From positions 1,621,061 through 1,685,060 of the forward strand of contig NZ_HG322949.1 in the NCBI RefSeq assembly GCF_000723165.1: DNA of 64,000 nt. Direction: 5' to 3'. A program made the position numbers and the translations under genes. The DNA comes from Janthinobacterium agaricidamnosum NBRC 102515 = DSM 9628. GTDB lineage: Bacteria; Pseudomonadota; Gammaproteobacteria; Burkholderiales; Burkholderiaceae_D. This document shows, piece by piece, positions 55,889 to 64,000 of this stretch. Each line of letters begins with the position of its first letter. The first letter of the stretch is position 1. The notes beneath the pieces were generated by a model, which was not told the origin of the DNA, ran no database searches, and worked only from the letters and a program-made list of their open reading frames with translations.

Positions 55889-57097
55889 ATGCACCATACC
55901 AACTTCATCGTTCGTGAACCGCTGCTCGATCCCGGACAGCGGGTGCTGGGCTACGAACTGTCGTGGCAGCATCACGACCAGCGTGCGCTCACCGACGACG
56001 ACCTGGAAGCGCTGATCGGCTTTGTCGCCGAACAATTCAATAACGACGATGGCGACTGGCTGTTGCGCGACAAGCTGCTGTTCCTCGACGCGGTGCCGGC
56101 CATGCTGTCGACCGACGCGCTGTTCGCGATGCCGCCGCACTACACCGTGCTGACCATCCGCGGCAAGGATTTGCATCATCCCGATACGCTGGCCGCGGTG
56201 CAGGGCTTGCGCGCCGGCGGCGTCGGCATTGCGCTGCGCGACGCCGAACCGGCCTGGCTGAACAAGAACTTGCCGGCCATCGCCTCGTGGGTCGAAGTGC
56301 GCTTTTCCGGCGAGGACGTGGCCGCGCAGGCGCGCATGTATGCGGCGCTGAAGCAATCGGCGGTGCGCATGGTCGGCCGCCCGCTGTCGACCTGGGCCGA
56401 TTTCGACGCCTGCGCCGCGCTGGGCCTGGATGCGTTTGTCGGCAAGCTGCACCTGACCCCGCGTCCCGGCGAACCGGTGACCGGCATGAACCCGGCCCAG
56501 ACCGTGATCTTGCAACTGATGCAGCTGGTGCGCCAGAACGCCGACGTCAAGCTGCTGGAAGATGTGTTGAAGCGCGATGCCGCGCTATCGTATAAATTAC
56601 TGCGCTTCATCAATTCGGCCGCCTTCGGCATGGGCCGCGAAGTGCAATCGTTGCGCCAGGCGCTGACCCTGCTCGGTTACGCGCCGCTGTACCGCTGGCT
56701 GACCTTGCTGCTGGCGACCGCCAGCAGCAGCGGTTATTCGCCGGTGCTGCTGGAAACGGCGGTGGTGCGCGGCCGCCTGGCGGAATTGCTGGGGCTGGCC
56801 GCGCTGGGCAAGGGCGCCGCTGAAAACCTGTTCGTGGCCGGCATGTTTTCATTGCTGGACCGCTTGCTCGGCATGTCCATGCAACAAGTGCTCGATACCG
56901 TGCAATTGCCGGAAGACGTGGTGCAAGCGCTGCTGACCCGTGACGGCCTGTACGGCCCCTACCTGGCGCTGGCCGAAGCGTGTGAACTCAATTCCACGCT
57001 GGTATCGTCGCTGGCCGCATCGCTGGGACTGAGTCCGCTGCAAGTGAACCAGGCCCATCTGTCCGCGCTGGCGTGGGCGCAGGATGTGGCGGCCTGA
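55889..57097 (+). CDS. HDOD domain protein with degenerate EAL domain
   Basis: This 402-residue protein starts at ATG 55889 (MHHTNFIVREPLLD). The N-terminal half resembles an EAL domain, but the EAL motif reads YELSW and the metal-binding residues are not evident, so c-di-GMP hydrolysis is unlikely. The C-terminal HDOD domain begins near residue 210 (LLEDVLKRDAALSYKLLRFINSAAFG). Such proteins are signalling scaffolds in motility control. It is the last gene of the chemotaxis block. Its upstream ribosome binding site is weak. Confidence 0.82.
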   Translation: MHHTNFIVREPLLDPGQRVLGYELSWQHHDQRALTDDDLEALIGFVAEQFNNDDGDWLLRDKLLFLDAVPAMLSTDALFAMPPHYTVLTIRGKDLHHPDTLAAVQGLRAGGVGIALRDAEPAWLNKNLPAIASWVEVRFSGEDVAAQARMYAALKQSAVRMVGRPLSTWADFDACAALGLDAFVGKLHLTPRPGEPVTGMNPAQTVILQLMQLVRQNADVKLLEDVLKRDAALSYKLLRFINSAAFGMGREVQSLRQALTLLGYAPLYRWLTLLLATASSSGYSPVLLETAVVRGRLAELLGLAALGKGAAENLFVAGMFSLLDRLLGMSMQQVLDTVQLPEDVVQALLTRDGLYGPYLALAEACELNSTLVSSLAASLGLSPLQVNQAHLSALAWAQDVAA

Positions 57098-57679
57098 TTA
57101 TTGGCTGAGTGAGTCCGGTTGCCGATGATCTTCGTTTTTTTGCGGGGCTGTCGGCTGCGCTGTATTGACCTGTGATTTTTTCTCTACCCAGGAGGTGATG
57201 GTTGCGGAATTTTTATATCCGATTGCAATCAGGCCAATGAACACAATCACCAGAACATTGACCAGGAAGGATGCGCCAGCGTCTGCCAACCAACCGAGAA
57301 CGCCGCGTTTTGCTTCAATTTGTTGGCGCAGAGATTTAAGTTCGGTGGCCACTCCCTGATGCGTCAAATCGAACTTGGTTGATAGAGTGGATTGAGAAAT
57401 GTCCAGTGCCAGCTCATTAATTTTTGCGCGTATGGCGGTCTCAAGAAAAGACGCCGCCAGCATTTCTGCGCGATCCCGATACCCTTGCAGCGCAACCGGC
57501 AGTACATTTTGCGCATAAAAAATCTTTTCTTGTTCGGGGCTGGGGTCGGCCCCTGAGTGATGGGCTTTATGCGCGGTCAACCAGTCGACTTTGGTCTGCT
57601 TGTACAGCGAATAAGCCAAAGCCCCAACAACATCGTCGGGGCCTCTGACCAGCTCCGTATAAACGTGCTGAGCGGGCAT
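57098..57679 (-). CDS. Uncharacterised membrane protein, two-gene unit
   Basis: This 193-residue protein is not recognised. The N-terminal 130 residues are soluble and helical (VGALAYSLYKQTKVDWL..., then a coiled-coil-like ATELKSLRQQIEAKRG). One clear membrane segment follows (ASFLVNVLVIVFIGLIAIGY, about residues 136-156), then a polar tail. The start codon directly follows the stop codon of the upstream 68-residue gene. GC content is lower than in neighbouring genes. It is convergent with the HDOD gene, with the two stop codons adjoining. Confidence 0.65.
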   Translation of the reverse strand: MPAQHVYTELVRGPDDVVGALAYSLYKQTKVDWLTAHKAHHSGADPSPEQEKIFYAQNVLPVALQGYRDRAEMLAASFLETAIRAKINELALDISQSTLSTKFDLTHQGVATELKSLRQQIEAKRGVLGWLADAGASFLVNVLVIVFIGLIAIGYKNSATITSWVEKKSQVNTAQPTAPQKNEDHRQPDSLSQ

Positions 57680-57886
57680 TTACTCACCATCGATCATTTT
57701 TTTGCGTGCGGTGGCGAATGCCATTTGAATATCTTTTGCCGTAAACTTTGGCGGTGTAATATCGACCCAAACTTTAGGTTTGCCTGGAGGTGCTGCGGCG
57801 TCAATTTTCTTCGAGTTTTCGGCGATCAAGGTATTGTTGATGCGCTTGACATCATCAGCACTGAAATTATAAGAAAAAGAAGCCAT
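57680..57886 (-). CDS. Small uncharacterised protein upstream of the membrane protein
   Basis: This 68-residue protein (MASFSYNFSADDVKRIN at the start) is hydrophilic, with no membrane segment or known motif. AGAGGTAA precedes the ATG at 57886. Its TAA abuts the ATG of the next gene with no gap, so the two are surely translated together. A small soluble partner plus a membrane protein could be an immunity, toxin-antitoxin or adaptor pair, but nothing seen decides this. Confidence 0.6.
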   Translation of the reverse strand: MASFSYNFSADDVKRINNTLIAENSKKIDAAAPPGKPKVWVDITPPKFTAKDIQMAFATARKKMIDGE

Positions 57887-57929
57887 ATTTACCTCTGCTA
57901 AGTCACGCCCAATATAAGCAGCATAGCAT

Positions 57930-57951
57930 ACGGATAGCAAACGGATAGCAA
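57930..57951. repeat. Tandem 11-bp repeat
   Basis: ACGGATAGCAA occurs twice in direct succession between the divergent small gene and the lipoprotein gene. It could be a regulator site. Confidence 0.6.
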
Positions 57952-58024
57952 GATCGGCAAAAGCGTGGCACTTTGCAGCAAGCTGCCTGTATCATGCCGG
58001 ACTCTTATTTTCCCGAAAGTCGTT

Positions 58025-58564
58025 ATGCCGTACTCTTTTTTCGCCCGCGCGCTGTCGATGGTCGCGTGCGCCTGTGCCTTGTCCGCTTGCGGCGTGTTTG
58101 TCGAGCAGGGCGCCGGTCCGAAGATGGCGATTCCCGCGTCGTTTACCGGTTTGTGGCGCTTGCAGGCGCAGGGCGTGGAAGACAAGCTGATCAATGTGAA
58201 GGCGGCCGGCGACAGCATGACCTTGTCGTGGCAGGAAGGCACCCACAAGAGCACCCGGGCCACGCTGCATCATTACGGCGACAGCGATTATGTGGTGATT
58301 GAAAACAGCAAGAATCCGCCCAGCTCGGTCGCGGTGAAAGTTGCCGCCGCCAGCGCAACGGAAATCACCTTGCAAGTATTCGACAAGGACCGCGTCGCGG
58401 TGCTGCTGGACAAGATGAAGATCCAGCCGAAATACAAGCTCAGCACCTGGAATAGCGATATCGTGCTTGATGTCGATACCTTCAAGAAATTGCTGGACTT
58501 GCATGACGACACGCTGTTCTTCACGCAAGCCGAGATTGCCATCACCCTCAGCAAGATCAAATAA
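58025..58564 (+). CDS. Uncharacterised lipoprotein
   Basis: This 179-residue protein starts MPYSFFARALSMVACACALSAC, with a lipobox LSAC and the lipidated cysteine at residue 22. The mature part looks like a small beta-rich domain (FTGLWRLQAQ, MTLSWQEG, YVVIENS, VAVLLDKMKI). No family was recognised. It is a single gene. An in-frame start 60 bp upstream is less likely because the lipoprotein signal begins at 58025. Confidence 0.72.
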   Translation: MPYSFFARALSMVACACALSACGVFVEQGAGPKMAIPASFTGLWRLQAQGVEDKLINVKAAGDSMTLSWQEGTHKSTRATLHHYGDSDYVVIENSKNPPSSVAVKVAAASATEITLQVFDKDRVAVLLDKMKIQPKYKLSTWNSDIVLDVDTFKKLLDLHDDTLFFTQAEIAITLSKIK

Positions 58565-58590
58565 ATACCGGGGATACGCTCCGGTCCGAT

Positions 58591-59196
58591 TTACTGCGCC
58601 TTGGCGGTTGCCGGTATTGCTGCCGGTAGCGGATCGCCGGGACATGGCCCGCCTGCCGCCGCCCACGCTTGCAGTTTTTGCACGAATGCATCGTGCGGCA
58701 ATACCGGCGTGCTGCGGCCGGCGCCCGGATTCCAGGCCCACAAGACCAGCGGATCGGTTTTCATGTGCTCGATCACTTCATCCATGGTTTTGCGGCCGCC
58801 GTTCTTGCCCGGATCCTTGATGGACTGGCACAGCTTGGCCTTGGTCAAGCCTTCCCACGCCATGCTGATCGGCGCCAGATGCCAGTTCGGCGCACCCGGC
58901 ACCTTGCCGTCGGCCGTATTGCGCACTTGATGGCAGGCCGCGCATTGCAGCGTGGCCGCGCCATGGCCATCCTTGCCGCGCACCACTTGCTGGGCGTGCG
59001 TGATCATGATGTCTTTCTGGTGCGGCGCCTGCACCATGTGGCAATTGATGCAGCGCGGTCCTTGCAGCACGCTGGCGATCGGTTCGAACAGTTGCTGGCC
59101 GGTCGGGGCCGGGGCTGGCTGCTGCTGCGCCAGCGCCGGCCAGCCCAGCGCAAGCAGCAGGACGCACAGAGCGTGGCGGAGGGTGTGATGGTTCAT
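58591..59196 (-). CDS. Diheme cytochrome c of the second molybdenum oxidoreductase
   Basis: This cytochrome of about 201 residues has a signal peptide ending ALAQQQ and two heme sites, CINCH near residue 52 and CAACH near 90. ATG 59196, with GAGGGGAAG upstream, is 10 bp after the stop codon of the molybdopterin subunit, so the genes form an operon. It should accept electrons from the periplasmic oxidoreductase and pass them to the respiratory chain. Confidence 0.85.
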   Translation of the reverse strand: MNHHTLRHALCVLLLALGWPALAQQQPAPAPTGQQLFEPIASVLQGPRCINCHMVQAPHQKDIMITHAQQVVRGKDGHGAATLQCAACHQVRNTADGKVPGAPNWHLAPISMAWEGLTKAKLCQSIKDPGKNGGRKTMDEVIEHMKTDPLVLWAWNPGAGRSTPVLPHDAFVQKLQAWAAAGGPCPGDPLPAAIPATAKAQ

Positions 59197-59206
59197 ATGC
59201 TTCCCC

Positions 59207-61372
59207 TCAGGCGATTTGCCACGCATGGTTTTTCAACGGCAGCGAACGCACCCGTTCGCCGGTCGCGGCAAAGATCGCGTTGGCCAGCGCCGGTGCGATG
59301 CATGGCACGATCGGCTCGCCGACGCCGCCCGGATGTTCGGCGCTTGGCACCAGCACCGTTTCGATGCGCGGCGTCTGGTACATGCGCAGCAGCGGATAAT
59401 CGTCGAAATTGTTTTGCTGGACCACGCCCTTGTTCAGCGTGATTTCGCCGAACAGCGCCGACGTCAGGCCGAATACCACGCTCGATTCGACTTGCGCCGT
59501 GACCAGGTCGGCATTGATGGCGACGCCGCAATCGACCGCGCACACCACCCGGTGTATCGTCAATTCCTTGTTTTTTGCTATGCTCGCTTCCAGCACCAGC
59601 GCGACATACGTGCCGTAGGAATCGTGCACCACGATGCCGCGCTGCAGACCCGGCGCCGGTTTTGCGGACCAGTTGGCGGCCTTGGCCACCGCGTCCAGCA
59701 CGCCGAGATGGCGCGGCTTGTCCTTCAGCAGCGCGCGGCGGAACTGGTACGGGTCCTGGCCGGCGGCCGTCGCCAGTTCATCGATGAAGGTTTCCACCGC
59801 AAAGGCGTTGAAGGAATGGCCGACCGAACGCATCCACAGCACCGGCACCTGGTAATGGGTGGTGTGCAGGTCGACCAGCACGTTCGGTATCGCGTACGGC
59901 ATGTCGGCCGCGCCTTCGACCGACAGCGAATCGATGCCGTCCTTGACGATGAATTTTTCCATCACCGTATTGCCGGCGATCGATTGCACCGCGATCCGGT
60001 TCGACCACGACGTGACATTGCCGGCCGCGTCCAGCGTGGCCGAGATGCGGCTGTGCGCGGCGGGACGATAATATCCGCCCTTGATATCCTGGTCGCGGGT
60101 CCAGATCACCTTGACTGGCTTACGCACGGCCTTGGCGACATGCGCCGCATCGCTGACGATATCGAAACCCAGCGTCGACCGGCGGCCGAAACCGCCGCCG
60201 GTCAGCATGCTGTTCAGCTTGACCTGTTCCGGCTTCAAGCCGAGGATGGCGGCCGCCGCCTGCTGGTCGCCGGCCGGCCATTGCGTGCCGAGCCAGACTT
60301 CGGCGCTGTCGCCGCGGAAGTCGATCACCGCATGCAGCGGTTCCATCGTCGCGTGGGTCAGGTAAGGGAAGGCGTAATCGGCGCTGATGCTGCGCTGCGC
60401 GGTTTTTTGCGCCGCCGCCACGTCGCCGTCGCTGCGCGCCACCAGGCCCGGCTGCGTCATCAATTGCTGATATACGATCTGCTGGTCGCCCGACGTCAGG
60501 CGTTCGCCGGCCACCGGGTCCCAGTCCAGCACCAGCGCGTCGCGGCCCAGCTTGGCGGACCAGAAGTCTTTCGCCACCACTGCCACGCCGGCCGGCACCT
60601 GATACACGCCGACCACCCCCGCGACGGCCCTGGCCTTGCTGTCGTCATAGCTGCGCAGCTTGCCGGCGAACACCGGCGAGCGGGCGATCAGCGCCGTCAG
60701 CATGCCGGGGAGGTACACGTCCATGCCGAACCTGGCGCTGCCGTTGGTCTTGCCGGCATTGTCCAGCCGTCGCAGTCCCTTGCCGATGATCTTGAAATCC
60801 TTCGGGTCTTTTAGTGTCACTTGTTGCGGCGCGGCGATGCCGGCCGCCTCGCCGGCCAATTCGCCATAGCTGGCGCTGCGGCCGCTGGCCTGGTGGATCA
60901 CCTTGCCGGTGTCGGTGCGCAGGCTTGCCGGATCGACCGCCCAGCGTTTGGCGGCCGCGGCCAGCAACACCGCGCGCACCGCCGCGCCGGCCTTGCGCTG
61001 CGGTTCATACTGCGCCATGGTAGTGAGGCTGCCGCCGGTCAGCTGGGTGTGCAGGATCGGATGGGCATAGGCGGGCGCGGTCGGCGCCTGTTCCCAGCGC
61101 ACCCGGCGCCAGTCGGCGTCCAGTTCTTCGGCCACCAGCATCGGCAGCACGGTCGATACGCCCTGACCCATTTCAGTATGGCCGACGATGACGGTGATCC
61201 AGTTGTCGGGCGTGATGCGCACAAACGCATTCGGCTGCATCGCCGCGTCCGCCTGGGCCGCCTGCGCGCCGCGCATGATGCCCGGCATATACCAGCCGGC
61301 CAGCAAGCCGCCGCCCAGCGCGGCCGTAATGTTGAGGAAGCCGCGGCGTTTCAAATCGATGGTGGTGCTCAT
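59207..61372 (-). CDS. Molybdopterin-binding subunit of a second isoquinoline 1-oxidoreductase-type enzyme
   Basis: This 721-residue protein has a Tat-like start (LKRRGFLNITAALGGGLLAGWYMPG) and the molybdopterin motifs LTGGGFGRRSTLGFDIV and GGVGEPIVPCIAPALANAIFAATG. It aligns throughout with the protein at 24886-27090, so the two are paralogues. The operon order is iron-sulfur subunit, this subunit, cytochrome c. The substrate is unknown; N-heterocycles or aldehydes are typical. Confidence 0.87.
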   Translation of the reverse strand: MSTTIDLKRRGFLNITAALGGGLLAGWYMPGIMRGAQAAQADAAMQPNAFVRITPDNWITVIVGHTEMGQGVSTVLPMLVAEELDADWRRVRWEQAPTAPAYAHPILHTQLTGGSLTTMAQYEPQRKAGAAVRAVLLAAAAKRWAVDPASLRTDTGKVIHQASGRSASYGELAGEAAGIAAPQQVTLKDPKDFKIIGKGLRRLDNAGKTNGSARFGMDVYLPGMLTALIARSPVFAGKLRSYDDSKARAVAGVVGVYQVPAGVAVVAKDFWSAKLGRDALVLDWDPVAGERLTSGDQQIVYQQLMTQPGLVARSDGDVAAAQKTAQRSISADYAFPYLTHATMEPLHAVIDFRGDSAEVWLGTQWPAGDQQAAAAILGLKPEQVKLNSMLTGGGFGRRSTLGFDIVSDAAHVAKAVRKPVKVIWTRDQDIKGGYYRPAAHSRISATLDAAGNVTSWSNRIAVQSIAGNTVMEKFIVKDGIDSLSVEGAADMPYAIPNVLVDLHTTHYQVPVLWMRSVGHSFNAFAVETFIDELATAAGQDPYQFRRALLKDKPRHLGVLDAVAKAANWSAKPAPGLQRGIVVHDSYGTYVALVLEASIAKNKELTIHRVVCAVDCGVAINADLVTAQVESSVVFGLTSALFGEITLNKGVVQQNNFDDYPLLRMYQTPRIETVLVPSAEHPGGVGEPIVPCIAPALANAIFAATGERVRSLPLKNHAWQIA

Positions 61373-61394
61373 GGTGTGCTCGCTTTCTCTGCGC

Positions 61395-61844
61395 TCAGGC
61401 GCTCAGTTTGCGGATTGCCGCCTTGATGCGCGGGTACATGCCACAGCGGCAGATATTGCCGGACATGGCGTCGTCGATATCCTTGTCGCTCGGCCTGGGA
61501 TTGCTGGCCAGCAGGGCGACGGCGGCCATCACCTGGCCCGACTGGCAATAACCGCATTGCGGCACGTTCAGCTCGACCCACATTTGCTGGACTTTTTTGC
61601 CGAGCGGCGTGTCGCCGATGGCTTCGATGGTGGTGATGCGGCTGTCTTTCAGCGCGCTGGCCGGCGTCACGCAGGCGCGTGTCGGGTTGCCGTCGACATG
61701 CACGGTGCAGGCGCCGCACAGCGCCGCGCCGCAGCTGTATTTGGTGCCGGTCAGGTGCAAATCGTCGCGCAAGACCCACAATAAGGGCTTGTCGCCGGTG
61801 GCCTCGACGGTTTCAGTCTTGCCGTTGATGGTGAGCGTGATCAT
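61395..61844 (-). CDS. (2Fe-2S) subunit of the second molybdenum oxidoreductase
   Basis: This 149-residue iron-sulfur subunit has the first cluster in [12 protein letters not shown] and the second in QCGYCQSGQ and [12 protein letters not shown] 61844 follows AGAGGCGAA and begins [17 protein letters not shown], the usual family start; an upstream in-frame start is rejected. The molybdopterin subunit gene starts 22 bp downstream. Confidence 0.88.
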   Translation of the reverse strand: MITLTINGKTETVEATGDKPLLWVLRDDLHLTGTKYSCGAALCGACTVHVDGNPTRACVTPASALKDSRITTIEAIGDTPLGKKVQQMWVELNVPQCGYCQSGQVMAAVALLASNPRPSDKDIDDAMSGNICRCGMYPRIKAAIRKLSA

Positions 61845-61965
61845 GGTTCGCCTCTGCTGATGATGTAATCGTCGCCAGTATAGGGGAATGATGATGTTTA
61901 ATTGATCATGTTTTTTGGCTTGACTATTCAATCAACGACAACAATCGTTGAAAATTATTCGCTGA

Positions 61966-62006
61966 AAACAAAACGGCGCGCCGGGTCAGGGCGCGCCGTT
62001 TTGTTT
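61966..62006. terminator. Terminator downstream of panC
   Basis: A 17-bp perfect stem (61966-61982 with 61990-62006) with a 7-base loop and A/T-rich outer arms can act on the minus strand after panC, whose stop codon is at 62024. Confidence 0.9.
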
Positions 62007-62023
62007 GAATCGATGCTGTTACA

Positions 62024-62875
<852 letters not shown>

Positions 62876-62940
62876 CTAGAACCCGATGAAGGGCCGATGG
62901 ACCTATGGACCGTTAGTGAGTCGAATGGTAGACAGGGGCA

Positions 62941-63870
62941 TCAGGCCGGCGAATACGCCAGCCTGACATAAATGGGCGCGAACGGTTCGGCCTGGGTGAT
63001 TTCGATCAGCGTTTCCTTGGCCAATTCCAGCAGCGCGACAAAGTTGACCACCACGATGGGCACGCCGCCGCCGATGTCGAACAAGTCGCCGAATTCGACG
63101 AAGCGCGCCGATTGCAACTGGCGCAGGATGCTCGACATATGCTCGCGCACCGACAGTTCCTGGCGGCTGATCTTGTGGTGCTGGGTCAGTTTGGCGCGTT
63201 TCAGCACATCCAGCCACGCTTGCTGCAAATCGCTGGGGTCGACGTCGGGCCAGCTTTGCACCAGGCTTTGCTCGATGAAGATTTGGGGCCGCACGAAATC
63301 GCGCTCGAGTTGCGGGATCGCATTCAAGTCGTAGGCGGCCAGCTTGATTTGTTCGTATTCGAGCAGGCGCCGCACCAGTTCGGCGCGCGGGTCGCCGGCT
63401 TCTTCCTCGGCATCGCTCTTGCGCGACGGCAGCAGCATGCGCGACTTGATCTCGATCAGCATCGCCGCCATCAGCAGGTATTCGGCCGCCAGTTCCAGGT
63501 TGCGCACGCGGATCTGGTCGACGTATTTCAGATATTGCAGGGTCACCTGCGCCATCGGAATATCGAGGATATTGAAATTTTGCTTGCGGATCAGGTAGAG
63601 CAGCAAGTCGAGCGGGCCTTCGAACGCTTCGAGGAAGATTTCCAGCGCATCCGGCGGAATATACAAATCCGTCGGCATGCGCATCAGCGGCTCGCCGTAC
63701 AGGCGCGCAATGCCGAGCGGATCGGCCGCGGCGGCTGCGTCGGCGCCAGCCGCATCGGCAGCCGGGGCGGTAGCCGGGGCGGTAGCCGATGCGGCGGCTG
63801 TGTCGATGACGGCTGCCGTGTCGCCGGCCTGGTCGGCTGGCGGCGCGGTTGCCGGATCTACAGGCAACAT
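62941..63870 (-). CDS. scpA: Segregation and condensation protein A
   Basis: This 309-residue kleisin subunit of the SMC-ScpAB complex has the N-terminal FEGPLDLLLYLIRKQNFNILDIPMAQVT-type segment (here near residues 88-115) and a C-terminal winged helix (YVRLAYSPA end). The first 50 residues are an alanine/proline-rich, low-complexity extension with imperfect ATAPATAP repeats not found in short homologues. It acts in chromosome segregation. panC lies downstream. Confidence 0.92.
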   Translation of the reverse strand: MLPVDPATAPPADQAGDTAAVIDTAAASATAPATAPAADAAGADAAAAADPLGIARLYGEPLMRMPTDLYIPPDALEIFLEAFEGPLDLLLYLIRKQNFNILDIPMAQVTLQYLKYVDQIRVRNLELAAEYLLMAAMLIEIKSRMLLPSRKSDAEEEAGDPRAELVRRLLEYEQIKLAAYDLNAIPQLERDFVRPQIFIEQSLVQSWPDVDPSDLQQAWLDVLKRAKLTQHHKISRQELSVREHMSSILRQLQSARFVEFGDLFDIGGGVPIVVVNFVALLELAKETLIEITQAEPFAPIYVRLAYSPA

Positions 63871-63888
63871 AGGATGGAAAACGATCGC

Positions 63889-64000
63889 TTAGATCTTGGT
63901 CTGGTACACGTAGGCTTGCTGCTTGATAGCCGATGCCATCTGGCGCTCCTGCTCGCTCAGGCTGACTGGCGGCTTGTCCCACAGCAAGGCGCGGCCTTCG
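63889..64000 (-). CDS. DUF3460 family protein, C-terminal part
   Basis: The last 36 codons read through EGRALLWDKPPVSLSEQERQ and end KQQAYVYQTKI before TAA at 63891-63889. The WDK and YVYQ elements match the small DUF3460 proteins usually found upstream of scpA in Burkholderiales. Function is unknown. The start lies outside the window. Confidence 0.8.
   Translation of the reverse strand, partial: EGRALLWDKPPVSLSEQERQMASAIKQQAYVYQTKI

Overview
The window looks like the chromosome of a motile, GC-rich betaproteobacterium of the Oxalobacteraceae (Janthinobacterium/Massilia/Duganella-like). This rests on the flhDC-motAB-che gene order with a CheZ-type phosphatase, the DUF3460-scpA-panC neighbourhood, the kynU/kynA pair and codon use rich in G/C third positions. 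Taxonomy is inferred from family and synteny knowledge, not from a search. No rRNA, tRNA, CRISPR array or complete insertion sequence was seen.

Bases 1-9660 hold a mannitol/polyol catabolic operon: a periplasmic binding protein, two permeases, an ATPase, a mannitol 2-dehydrogenase and a xylulokinase-type kinase, followed by two tandem AraC-type regulators related to MtlR. A cluster of AGTATCGA boxes fills the divergent promoter in front, and a four-unit 14-bp tandem repeat precedes the first regulator. Bases 9.7-23.8 kb carry an S9 peptidase, a chemoreceptor, a three-subunit membrane polyol/gluconate dehydrogenase (small subunit, GMC flavoprotein, triheme cytochrome c), an acetoacetate decarboxylase/3-hydroxybutyrate dehydrogenase pair, an iron-regulated TonB receptor with a possible leader peptide, and a response-regulator diguanylate cyclase.

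Bases 24-42 kb are metabolic and accessory: a two-subunit molybdenum oxidoreductase, a Gdx/SugE-like SMR exporter, an AhpD-like protein, two MocR-type regulators, azoreductase, an aminotransferase, RidA, an EamA transporter, htpG behind a sigma-32-like promoter, an MgtC-like protein and the kynurenine genes. A 158-bp MITE-like repeat with TNA target duplications occurs as three full copies and one truncated copy across the window; two of them bracket an AT-rich orphan gene.

Bases 42-57.1 kb are the motility and chemotaxis block: flhD, flhC, a membrane methyltransferase, motA, motB, a short CheZ-like protein, cheY1, cheA, cheW, an MCP, cheR, cheD, cheB, cheY2, cheZ and an HDOD protein. Two tandem sigma-28-like promoters lie ahead of flhD. 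There are two CheY proteins, each next to a CheZ-type phosphatase candidate, and a CheA with a triple YGFF repeat in its linker.

Bases 57.1-64 kb hold two uncharacterised genes, a lipoprotein, a second molybdenum oxidoreductase operon with its own diheme cytochrome c, panC, scpA and the end of a DUF3460 gene.
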